64,000 nt of DNA. Source: Ornithodoros turicata. Taxonomy: Eukaryota > Arthropoda > Arachnida > Ixodida > Argasidae. A program made the position numbers and the translations under genes. The stretch is from assembly GCF_037126465.1 (NCBI RefSeq), contig NW_026999464.1, positions 62,001 through 126,000 of the forward strand. Direction: 5' to 3'. Numbering within the stretch: the stretch's first letter is position 1; each line of letters begins with the position of its first letter. The notes beneath the pieces were generated by a model. That model saw nothing but the letters and a program-made list of their open reading frames with translations, searched no databases and had not been told where the DNA came from. Shown here in pieces: positions 24,282 through 33,694 of the stretch.

Positions 24282-24600
24282 TCATGGAACGATGCGACAG
24301 CACCAGAGGACACGTGTTTCGCCGTGTTTGCGGCTCGTCGGCCCTGGGTAGCTGCGCATCGTTCGGGATTGGCAAACCAGGGGTCACTCAGCGAGCGATA
24401 TACACCTGGGAGGGTGACTGAGCACTCCTCAATGCCACAGTGCAAGCCAGTGAATTATAAAGAGAGGGAAAAAGCCATTACAAAATAAGAAAAATGACGC
24501 TAGATGTGTTTGAAATTCAAACTTACAGATTAAGATGGCTTCTATGGCTGCACGTAGAAAAACATACTCATGGAACGATGCGACAGCACCAGAGGACACG
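24063..24600 (-). repeat. Inverted units of the 288-bp array
   Basis: About 1.8 units in the opposite direction to the main array, one of them split by a (TA)n tract between two CTCATGG words. A complete minus-strand ribozyme fold lies at 24304-24347, with core CCGACGA instead of CCGATGA. The inversion point near 24592 is a palindrome, with GATGCGACAGCACC facing GGTGCTGTCGCATC. Confidence 0.85.
24224..24279. repeat. (TA)n microsatellite inside the inverted units
   Basis: About 28 TA units. Confidence 0.95.
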
Positions 24601-27600
24601 GTGCTGTCGCATCGTTCCATGAGTATCAGTTTTTCTACGTGCAGCCATAGAAGCCATCTTAATCTGTAAGTTTGAATTTCAAACACATCTAGCGTCATTT
24701 TTCTTCTTTTGTAATGGCTTTTTTCCTCTCTTTATAATTCGCTGGCTTGCACTGTGGCATTGAGGAGTGCTCAGTCACCCTCCCAGGTGTATATCGCTCG
24801 CTGAGTGACCCCTGGTTTGCCAATCCCGAACGATGCGCAGCTACCCAGGGCCGATGAGCCGCAAACACGGCGAAACACGTGTCCTCTGGTGCTGTCGCAT
24901 CGTTCAATGAGTATCTGTTTCTCTACGTGCAGCCATAGAAGCCATTTTAATCTGTAAGTTTGAGTTTCAAACACGTCTAGCATCATTTACTTATTTTTTT
25001 AATGGCTTTTCCCCCCTCTTTATAATTCACTGGCTTGCACTGTGGCATTGAGGAGTGCTCAGTCACCCTCCCAGGTGTATATCGCTCGCTGAGTGACCCC
25101 TGGTTTGCCAATCCCGAACGATGCGCAGCTACCCAGGGCCGATGAGCCGCAAACACGGCGAAACACGTGTCCTCTGGTGCTGTCGCATCGTTCAATGAGT
25201 ATCTGTTTCTCTACGTGCAGCCATAGAAGCCATTTTAATCTGTAAGTTTGAGTTTCAAACACGTCTAGCATCATTTACTTATTTTTTTAATGGCTTTTCC
25301 CCCCTCTTTATAATTCACTGGCTTGCACTGTGGCATTGAGGAGTGCTCAGTCACCCTCCCAGGTGTATATCGCTCGCTGAGTGACCCCTGGTTTGCCAAT
25401 CCCGAACGATGCGCAGCTACCCAGGGCCGATGAGCCGCAAACACGGTGAAACACGTGTCCTCTGGTGCTGTCGCATCGTTCAATGAGTATCTGTTTCTCT
25501 ACGTGCAGCCATAGAAGCCATTTTAATCTGTAAGTTTGAGTTTCAAACACGTCTAGCATCATTTACTTATTTTTTTTAATGGCTTTTCCCCCTCTTTATA
25601 ATTCACTGGCTTGCACTGTGGCATTGAGGAGTGCTCAGTCACCCTCCCAGGTGTATATCGCTCGCTGAGTGACCCCTGGTTTGCCAATCCCGAACGATGC
25701 GCAGCTACCCAGGGCCGATGAGCCGCAAACACGGCGAAACACGTGTCCTCTGGTGCTGTCGCATCGTTCAATGAGTATCTGTTTCTCTACGTGCAGCCAT
25801 AGAAGGCATTTTAATCTGTAAGTTTGAGTTTCAAACACGTCTAGCATCATTTACTTATTTTTTAATGGCTTTTCCCCCTCTTTATAATTCACTGGCTTGC
25901 ACTGTGGCATTGAGGAGTGCTCAGTCACCCTCCCAGGTGTATATCGCTCGCTGAGTGACCCCTGGTTTGCCAATCCCGAACGATGCGCAGCTACCCAGGG
26001 CCGATGAGCCGCAAACACGGCGAAACACGTGTCCTCTGGTGCTGTCGCATCGTTCAATGAGTATCTGTTTCTCTACGTGCAGCCATAGAAGCCATTTTAA
26101 TCTGTAAGTTTGAGTTTCAAACACGTCTAGCATCATTTACTTATTTTTTAATGGCTTTTCCCCCCTCTTTATAATTCACTGGCTTGCACTGTGGCATTGA
26201 GGAGTGCTCAGTCACCCTCCCAGGTGTATATCGCTCGCTGAGTGACCCCTGGTTTGCCAATCCCGAACGATGCGCAGCTACCCAGGGCCGATGAGCCGCA
26301 AACACGGCGAAACACATGTCCTCTGGTGCTGTCGCATCGTTCAATGAGTATCTCTTTCTCTACGTGCAGCCATAGAAGCCATTTTAATCTGTAAGTTTGA
26401 GTTTCAAACACGTCTAGCATCATTTACTTATTTTTTTTAATGGCTTTTCCCCCCTCTTTATAATTCACTGGCTTGCACTGTGGCATTGAGGAGTGCTCAG
26501 TCACCCTCCCAGGTGTATATCGCTCGCTGGGTGACCCCTGGTTTGCCAATCCCGAACGATGCGCAGCTACCCAGGGCCGATGAGCCGCAAACACGGCGAA
26601 ACACGTGTCCTCTGGTGCTGTCGCATCGTTCAATGAGTATCTGTTTCTCTACGTGCAGCCATAGAAGCCATTTTAATCTGTAAGTTTGAGTTTCAAACAC
26701 GTCTAGCATCATTTACTTATTTTTTTTTAATGGCTTTTCCCCCTCTTTATAATTCACTGGCTTGCACTGTGGCATTGAGGAGTGCTCAGTCACCCTCCCA
26801 GGTGTATATCGCTCGCTGAGTGACCCCTGGTTTGCCAATCCCGAACGATGCGCAGCTACCCAGGGCCGATGAGCCGCAAACACGGCGAAACACGTGTCCT
26901 CTGGTGCTGTCGCATCGTTCAATGAGTATCTGTTTCTCTACGTGCAGCCATAGAAGGCATTTTAATCTGTAAGTTTGAGTTTCAAACACGTCTAGCATCA
27001 TTTACTTATTTTTTTTAATGGCTTTTCCCCCTCTTTATAATTCACTGGCTTGCACTGTGGCATTGAGGAGTGCTCAGTCACCCTCCCAGGTGTATATCGC
27101 TCGCTGAGTGACCCCTGGTTTGCCAATCCCGAACGATGCGCAGCTACCCAGGGCCGATGAGCCGCAAACACGGCGAAACACGTGTCCTCTGGTGCTGTCG
27201 CATCGTTCAATGAGTATCTGTTTCTCTACGTGCAGCCATAGAAGGCATTTTAATCTGTAAGTTTGAGTTTCAAACACGTCTAGCATCATTTACTTATTTT
27301 TTTTAATGGCTTTTCCCCCTCTTTATAATTCACTGGCTTGCACTGTGGCATTGAGGAGTGCTCAGTCACCCTCCCAGGTGTATATCGCTCGCTGAGTGAC
27401 CCCTGGTTTGCCAATCCCGAACGATGCGCAGCTACCCAGGGCCGATGAGCCGCAAACACGGCGAAACACGTGTCCTCTGGTGCTGTCGCATCGTTCAATG
27501 AGTATCTGTTTCTCTACGTGCAGCCATAGAAGCCATTTTAATCTGTAAGTTTGAGTTTCAAACACGTCTAGCATCATTTACTTATTTTTTAATGGCTTTT

Positions 27601-28473
27601 CCCCCTCTTTATAATTCACTGGCTTGCACTGTGGCATTGAGGAGTGCTCAGTCACCCTCCCAGGTGTATATCGCTCGCTGAGTGACCCCTGGTTTGCCAA
27701 TCCCGAACGATGCGCAGCTACCCAGGGCCGATGAGCCGCAAACACGGCGAAACACATGTCCTCTGGTGCTGTCGCATCGTTCAATGAGTATCTGTTTCTC
27801 TACATGCAGCCATAGAAGCCATTTTAATCTGTAAGTTTGAGTTTCAAACACGTCTAGCATCATTTACTTTTTTTTTTTTAATGGCTTTTCCCCCTCTTTA
27901 TAATTCACTGGCTTGCACTGTGGCATTGAGGAGTGCTCAGTCACCCTCCCAGGTGTATATCGCTCGCTGAGTGACCCCTGGTTTGCCAATCCCGAACGAT
28001 GCGCAGCTACCCAGGGCCGATGAGCCGCAAACACGGCGAAACACGTGTCCTCTGGTGCTGTCGCATCGTTCAATGAGTATCTGTTTCTCTACATGCAGCC
28101 ATAGAAGCCATTTTAATCTGTAAGTTTGAGTTTCAAACACGTCTAGCATCATTTACTTATTTTTTTTAATGGCTTTTCCCCCCTCTTTATAATTCACTGG
28201 CTTGCACTGTGGCATTGAGGAGTGCTCAGTCACCCTCCCAGGTGTATATCGCTCGCTGAGTGACCCCTGGTTTGCCAATCCCGAACGATGCGCAGCTACC
28301 CAGGGCCGATGAGCCGCAAACACGGCGAAACACGTGTCCTCTGGTGCTGTCGCATCGTTCAATGAGTATCTGTTTCTCTACGTGCAGCCATAGAAGCCAT
28401 TTTAATCTGTAAGTTTGAGTTTCAAACACGTCTAGCATCATTTACTTATTTTTTTTAATGGCTTTTCCCCCTC

Positions 28474-28480
<7 letters not shown>
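24601..28480 (+). repeat. 288-bp tandem array carrying hammerhead-like ribozymes (retrozyme-like)
   Basis: About 13.5 near-identical head-to-tail units of 286-289 bp, with lengths varying mainly in a poly-T/C tract. Landmarks per unit: CTACGTGCAGCCATAGAAG, CACTGGCTTGCACTGTGGCA, ATATCGCTCGCTGAGTGACC and CGAACGATGCGCAGCTACCC. The array ends at 28480 in (TA)n. The 70-72-residue open frames repeated on the minus strand are by-products of the repeat: they lie across the ribozyme and change identically with it. Tandem monomers of a few hundred bases with type I hammerheads are the hallmark of animal retrozymes and of the newt, schistosome and cave-cricket satellites. Confidence 0.9.
24845..24889 (+). 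ncRNA. Hammerhead-like ribozyme in the first direct unit (13 copies in all)
   Basis: Read 5' to 3': stem I strand CCAGGG; core CCGATGA (24851-24857); stem II GCCG-CAAACA-CGGC; GAAA (24872-24875); self-complementary stem III ACACGTGT; NUH site GTC ending at 24883; then CTCTGG, which pairs six bases with CCAGGG. All three stems and the GAAA and GUC elements are present. The one departure from consensus is C for U at the second core position (CUGANGA). The same fold recurs in every direct unit at about 25133, 25421, 25709, 25995, 26282, 26571, 26860, 27148, 27436, 27722, 28011 and 28300. Confidence 0.7.

Positions 28481-28507
<27 letters not shown>
28478..28507. repeat. (TA)n between the array and PLE copy C
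   Basis: About 14 TA units. The array ends on one side and the C 3' end begins on the other. Confidence 0.95.
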
Positions 28508-28511
<4 letters not shown>

Positions 28512-28862
28512 GCTTAGGAGGGCGGTTGACCACGAGAATGAAATAAGCAGGAAAAATCAGAAGACGACAAAGAGCTTACAGGAAAACACAAAGGGGAGTT
28601 TATTAACACATATAGGGATAGGGGTCGACGTTTCGGCAGTCAGCGCTGCCTTCGACGGGACTGGGGTTTGGTGACAAGAACAAGCTTTATATATGGGAGA
28701 GGGTTATGTACAAGGGAAAGACAGCAGCGCATGCGCTTTTGTCATGACTAACATAGGTTGGTGACTAAGTGAAAGGCGAATGACCGGGTCTGTGCAGCAG
28801 GACCTTGAGGAAATACCCGTGAGCCTGAAAAAGAGACAAAAGAGTGTATGTATTGTGCTGGA
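28508..28862 (-). mobile_element. PLE copy C 3' region (pseudo-LTR)
   Basis: Its minus-strand sequence (AAACGTCGACCCCTATCCCT, TAATAAACTCCCCTTTGTGT, ATTCTCGTGGTCAACCGCCC) repeats the 5' flank of copy D at 32675-32830, as expected of PLE pseudo-LTRs. Confidence 0.8.
28623..28664 (-). ncRNA. Degenerate hammerhead-like motif, PLE copy C
   Basis: CCCGTCGA, a spare A, stem II GGCAG-CGCTGA-CTGCC, then GAAACGTC and GACC. Stem II and the GAAACGTC end are intact, but the CUGANGA strand reads CCGTCGA, so cleavage is doubtful. Confidence 0.45.
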
Positions 28863-29812
28863 TTAGGAAAGCAGGTTGCGAATGGTAGAAAGGATTCCTG
28901 GATCTTCGTTTATCTGACACTGGAATTTATGAATGAGATAAGACTCGCGCTGTTCCCTGAGCCGCTGGGAAAGAAAGCCTGACTGCAGGATGAAAACAGA
29001 TATATTGGTGATTGAGTGTCCTGGTTTACTGAAATGGCGCGACACTGGCAGATTAGGTTTCTTCGCGACGTCAGATTTGTGGTTATTGAATCGCGTTCTA
29101 AATGAAGTAGCTGTCTGTCCGATATATTGGGCGTTGCATTCATTACATTGAAGAAGATAGACAACATTGGAAGAATTACAGTTACTGTCGCCATTAATGT
29201 TGACCCGATAATTAGAATTGGTACTATCTGCAGAGTTAGCGGCTTGCATTGATTTACAAATTTCGCATCTAGTTGCATTACAAGGGTGGCAACCAATGTT
29301 ATTTTTTGGAAGTTTGTTAATTTTGGCATTTACTAGTCTGTCTTGGATGTTCCGCGCCCGGCGATAACTTACGCGCGGTGGCTGTGAGAATATTTCCTTC
29401 ATCCGATCAGATTGTGAAAGAATTGTGTAGTGGCGGTTGAGTATCCGGCTAATGTTAGGAACGCTGCCATTGAATGTGACAGTGAGATTTACTGCAGAAT
29501 TTCCATTGGCTCGGGGAGATCTTTGGAGCAATTGTTGGCGATCTGTGGATCTTGCTCTGGCTATAGCGTCTTTAGTTTGTCCGGGTATTCACGATCAATG
29601 AAGGTTTGTTCTAGTCGTTGGAGATGGTTGTCTAGCTCGGCATCGTTAGTGCATATTCTGCGGTAGCGCAATGCCTGACTATAAGGTATGGCTAACTTAG
29701 TATGCCTTGAATGGCAACTGCGGAACGATAAGTACTGCTGAGCATCTGTAGGCTTCCGGTATAAGTTGGTTGAGATGCCGCCGTTTTGTAACTTGACTTC
29801 CACATCCAAGAA
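28863..29812 (-). pseudogene. PLE copy C ORF2, 3' part (late RT, linker, GIY-YIG)
   Basis: Downstream half of copy C's ORF2 after the insertion. It has LDVEVKLQNGG and KPTDAQQYLSFRSCHSRH, a frame break near 29550, the Cys linker GCHPC...CEIC and the GIY-YIG domain VVYLLQC...QYIGQT, ending REQRESYLIHKFQ and IRNLLS. It is about 95% like copy D by eye, and its C-terminus is intact where D's is broken. Confidence 0.88.
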
Positions 29813-30570
29813 CAGTGGATGATACAGATAAAATGGTTAAAAAGCAAGCGAGCTGGTGGCTAAGATCCATGACGAAAACACGAGACTGGGAAAAAGACGA
29901 AAAACAGACGACACAACACAAAGTCTCAAACACAGCTAAAGTTTAATGGACAACCGCACACATTTTTTCACCGCACATATTTTCACAATGTCTCACATAA
30001 CATCCTTGCTGTAGCAAAAAAGTTTGGTGTCCGGGTTGTATTTAAAAACTGCTTTAGACTTGATGCTCTCTGTCCTTTCCAGAAGCGTGACAAAGTTTGT
30101 AAATCGCATAAAAATAGCTATGTACAATGCCAGTCAAATGTGGTGTATCAGATACCTCTTGCTTGCGGTTTTTGCTATATCGGCCAAACGAAACGTTGCT
30201 TGAATGACAGGCTCCGGGAGCACGCTTCGAAGGTGAAAAATGAGGACCAGTCGTCGGAATTGGCAAAGCATCTCAAAGTTTGCTTTAATTGTTCTCCCAT
30301 ATGGGAAGAGACCTTTGTCAAGGCCAGGGAGACCGACCTCAGTCGGAGGCTTTTGAGAGAAACGTTGTCAATTTTGGGGGCTGGGAACTGTGTCAGCAAA
30401 GCGTCTGTGACCTTCGGCCCTGCTTTGGCGAGCCTTTTGCACTGTCCCTCCTCCCCCACCTGATGTGTTAAAAGTGTGCGGTTGTCCATTAAACTTTAGC
30501 TGTGTTTGAGACTTTGTGTTGTGTCGTCTGTTTTTCGTCTTTTTCCCAGTCTCGGGTTTTCGTCATGGGT
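29813..30570 (+). mobile_element. PLE F: different 5'-truncated Penelope-like element inserted into copy C
   Basis: The word AACAGTGGA occurs at both edges (29811-29819 and 30571-30579), in the manner of a target duplication, with a few target bases missing on the left. The outer about 95 bp are inverted copies of each other (GACGAAAACACGAGACTGGG at left, its inverse at right), a known PLE form. Between them a plus-strand frame encodes the end of a GIY-YIG protein. Confidence 0.75.
30060..30463 (+). pseudogene. GIY-YIG endonuclease fragment of PLE F
   Basis: The frame reads QKRDKVCKSH, then VVYQIPLACGFCYIGQTKRC and LNDRLREHASKV, the Cys-rich approach and GIY-YIG core of the abundant tick PLE type, clearly distinct from the A-E family. 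It ends at a stop at 30463. The RT portion is absent, so this is a dead 3' fragment. Confidence 0.75.
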
Positions 30571-32257
30571 AACAGTGGAGGCGGAGTAGTGGGAGGTAAA
30601 TTGAATGTTAGGGTGAATTTGGTTGAACCGGTTGATGAACGTGAGAAGGTCGCTTTCAGAATGAGGCCATATGATAAAAATATCATCTAAAAATATCTTG
30701 TACACAAGTGGTTTCAACACGGAACATTCGAGAAATGTTTCCTCCAGGGATGCCATGAAGATATTTGCATAGTTGGGGGCCATTCTCGTGCCCATAGCTG
30801 TCCCGTTAACTTGCAGATAGTGCTTGTTATCAAATTCAAAGTTATTGGAGGTCAAAATCAGTGTTAGCAGTTCGGTGAGGACAGTAGGATCATATGGCTG
30901 GTCAGGTTGATTTTTGTATGCTGAAACGGCCGCTGCTATACCATCTGTGTGGGGAATTTTAGTGTAAAGGGACGTGACGTCTAACGTTGCCAAGAGACAG
31001 CTTGAGGGGACGGTTACTTGCGATACAGTTTGAAGGAAATGGTTGGTATCTTTGACGTAGGAAGGTAATTTAGGGGGGATAGATTTGAGAACGTGATCGA
31101 CGAAGGACGATATATTTTCTGTAGCGGTACCGTTACTGGACACAATTGGTCTTCCGGGATTGCCTGGTTTATGTATCTTATGGAGCATGTAAAATCGGCC
31201 TGGTTTAGGGTCTTTAGGAAGTAAGTATTCGTAGAGCGCATCGCCAATTTTCTTAGTGGTCTTTAACCGTTTTAGTGTTTTACATATATCTGTGGCAATT
31301 TCATTAGTGGGGTCGGATTCGAGAGGTTTGTAAAAGTCTGCACAATTAAGTTGACGGAGTCCTTCCGCCACATAAGCTTACTTATCCATTACGACTATGG
31401 CACCTCCTTTATCAGCCTGTTTGATGATGATACCTTCGTTGCTTTCTAACGCGGACAAGCTTCGCTGTTCTGCTTTCGTAAGATTGTGCCGGAATTTCCG
31501 ATTGGTTGAGTTTGCATATGTACTGAGATCTGAGTATCTTTTTGAACAGCTTTGATATACATATCAAGACTTTTATCTCGGTTCGGGTTGGGAGTAAAAT
31601 CGAATTTTATACGGAAAGGATTTAGATTTGATTGCGGTTTGTCGTAGAAGTATTCCGTAAGGCGTAGTCGCCGCGCAAAGTTGTCAAGATCCAGATGTAG
31701 CTGATATTCATCGATTTTACTGTTATTGGGGCAAAACGATAATCCCTTCTCCAGTAGAGAGATTTCCGCGGGTGTAAGGTCACGGGAAGAAAGGTTCACT
31801 AGCTACATTTGGTTAGTGTGGGGATGTCGGGAGCAAACTGGCTGTTGCTGTCTAACGCGGTATCTGGACGTAGTTGTGAAGTATTGCTACGGGCTTCGGA
31901 ATTAGGGGGTGCCGAATCTGTGGAAGTATTATGAGTTGGAGGGCAATCGATTTTGTCTCTAAATAATTTCTTTTGCTTTCGGAGCTTCAGGTGGATGTTT
32001 TTCTTTTGGAGGAATTTGTCTAACTCTGATCTATGAGAATGTGACAACGGGGTAGTGCTGTTAATGGCATCGGCGTCTTCGGATAGAGACTGGATAGTAT
32101 CTTGGCAGTGAGAAATTAGAATTTTAGTTAGGTCTAAAGATGCTTTGTTAAGAATGGACAGCCATTGCACATTGCGTTCATGGTTCAGGGGGAAGGTTGA
32201 TGTTTTGTGGATTTCTAGCCCACGCGGAATCCTGTCGTTTTCATGATAAGTAGCCAA
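30571..32257 (-). pseudogene. PLE copy C ORF2, 5' part (N-terminus and RT)
   Basis: Starts at the ATG at 32257 (MATYHENDRIPRGLEIHKTS) and follows copy D closely. Breaks seen: one base missing near 31800 (KCSVVN in D becomes a stop), a second frame change near 31530, and a TAA at about 31379 after VMDK. RT blocks retained: LPKDPKPGRFYML, GRPIVSSNGTATE, TLDVTSLYTKIPH, NGTAMGTRMAPNYANIFM and FLDDIFIIWP. PLE F interrupts it just after the FLDD motif. Non-functional. Confidence 0.9.
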
Positions 32258-32373
32258 AGTATAACGATGGGAGGTGTAGCGTGCAACTGTATCCGCGATT
32301 TTTCTGAGTTTAAAGAACGCCTCAGTGCTACTGCTGAGAATTTGTGCAGAGTGAATTGGTACTGACTCACCGG

Positions 32374-32625
32374 CTAGTCAATCCTGCTGCTTGGATCGTG
32401 ACGATTTCTCGGCACGTGTGTTTCTTTGTGTCCATGCTGCAGCATCCTGAAGTGTCGGCCATACGGGGTCCGGCGTTCCAGTGCTTGCTGTACGTGTGGG
32501 TAGGCGACGGAGCAGCTGGGGTACCAGGGACCGCAGTCGGTGGGCGATCTGGGTGACTCCTTCGAAACTGGGGTGGAGGCCGTCAGCTGCAAGGACTCTG
32601 GTTGGGGGCTGTCGGTGGAAAGCTT
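32374..32625 (-). pseudogene. PLE copy C ORF1 remnant (SGNH C-terminus)
   Basis: Nearly identical to D's 33333-33590 on the other strand, including the region encoding DGLHPSFEG. It is cut at 32625, where copy D's 5' flank begins, so only the last third of ORF1 is left. Confidence 0.8.
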
Positions 32626-32830
32626 ATATATAGCATATAAAGCATATATAAAGCTTGTTCTTGTCACCAAACCAAAGTCCCGTCGAAGGCAGCGCTGACT
32701 GCCGAAACGTCGACCCCTATCCCTATATGTGTTAATAAACTCCCCTTTGTGTTTCCCTGTAAGCTCTTTGTCGTCTTCTGATTTTTCCTGCTTATTTCAT
32801 TCTCGTGGTCAACCGCCCTCCTAAGCTTCA
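32626..32830 (+). mobile_element. PLE copy D 5' pseudo-LTR
   Basis: Matches the C 3' flank (28508-28690, minus) and, in part, the D 3' flank (36655-36790). Probably carries the element's promoter; no specific promoter motif was identified. Confidence 0.8.
32674..32716 (+). ncRNA. Hammerhead-like motif, D 5' pseudo-LTR
   Basis: AGTC, CCGTCGA, a spare A, GGCAG-CGCTGA-CTGCC, GAAACGTC, GACC. As in copy C: stem II and the GAAACGTC end are sound, the first core strand is off consensus. Confidence 0.45.
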
Positions 32831-32872
32831 TATCTATTTCTACGATGACCGACCGACAGAGGAGGACCGAAG

Positions 32873-33574
32873 ATGCCCATCAGGAAGTACCCTTTTTATG
32901 CTCCTGTTATAGCTGTACTTGGTGACTCACAAACTAAATATCTCAGTTTCCACTTCGACCCCAGATCCCGTACTGCCCCGACAATGTTCGTGTCCAAGAG
33001 CGGAGGCCGCATCGCAGACTTCAAAGAAGAGGTGGACCAGCTGCCCGCAAGTGTTCGTGTCGTGGTGTTGCACTGTGGGACGAATGACATGCCAGACACC
33101 GATCCCGACATGGCCATCCGTCGCTATGTGCAACTCATCGACCACATTCGCTCTCGGGGAAACATCGAACTTGTGGTATGTACCCTCATCTTACCCAGAT
33201 CCTACAACCGCCGTCGTCCTTATCTTGACAGGCGGCGCGAATTCCAGTGCAATCCCCGGGCGTTTGCGTTCAACCAACGACTGATGACCCTGTGCCGAGG
33301 TGCCCGTGACCTGTATTTCCTGGACCATGGTTTCCACCGACAGCCCCCAACCAGAGTCCTTGCAGCTGACGGCCTCCACCCCAGTTTCGAAGGAGTCACC
33401 CAGATCGCCCACCGACTGCGGTCCCTGGTACCCCGGCTGCTCCGTCGCCTACCCACACGTACAGCAAGCACTGGAACGCCGGACCCCGTATGGCCGACAC
33501 TCCAGGAGGCTGCAGCATGGACACAAAGAAACACACGTGCCGAGAAATCGTCACGATCCAAGCAGCAGAATTGA
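32873..33574 (+). CDS. PLE copy D ORF1: SGNH/GDSL-hydrolase-like protein
   Basis: An intact 233-residue frame between the 5' pseudo-LTR and ORF2. SGNH blocks in order: AVLGDSQ (nucleophile Ser19), a Gly-rich turn at SKSGGR (43-46), CGTNDM (Asn71 in block III) and DGLHPSFEG (Asp166, His169). These are the catalytic positions of the GDSL/SGNH fold, known for esterases and acetylhydrolases and also known in the ORF1 of some CR1 LINEs and in giant rotifer PLEs. No signal peptide or membrane segment; the tail is basic and Arg/Ser/Lys-rich, which could bind nucleic acid. The ATG at 32873 is preceded by GAAG and is the first in frame. ORF2 follows 120 bp later. The presence of the same ORF in copy A argues that it belongs to the element and was not captured by chance. 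The substrate is unknown. Confidence 0.85.
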   Translation: MPIRKYPFYAPVIAVLGDSQTKYLSFHFDPRSRTAPTMFVSKSGGRIADFKEEVDQLPASVRVVVLHCGTNDMPDTDPDMAIRRYVQLIDHIRSRGNIELVVCTLILPRSYNRRRPYLDRRREFQCNPRAFAFNQRLMTLCRGARDLYFLDHGFHRQPPTRVLAADGLHPSFEGVTQIAHRLRSLVPRLLRRLPTRTASTGTPDPVWPTLQEAAAWTQRNTRAEKSSRSKQQN

Positions 33575-33694
33575 CTAGCCGGTGAGTCAGTACCAATTCA
33601 CTCTCCACAAATTGTCAGCAGTAGCACTGAGGCGTTCTTTAAACGCAGAAAAATCGCGGATAAAGTTGCACGCTACACCTCCCATCGTGATACT

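Noticed and set aside
24193..24445. Frames rich in Tyr-Ile over the (TA)n tract
   Set aside because: Products of TATATA translation.
24429..28441. Two families of 70-72-residue open frames repeated many times on the minus strand of the array
   Set aside because: They repeat only because the 288-bp unit repeats. They overlap each other, cover the ribozyme, have no domain, and a non-coding explanation for the unit is stronger.
24601..28480. CRISPR array
   Set aside because: Period of 288 bp with nearly identical units and no unique spacers, in a eukaryotic genome.
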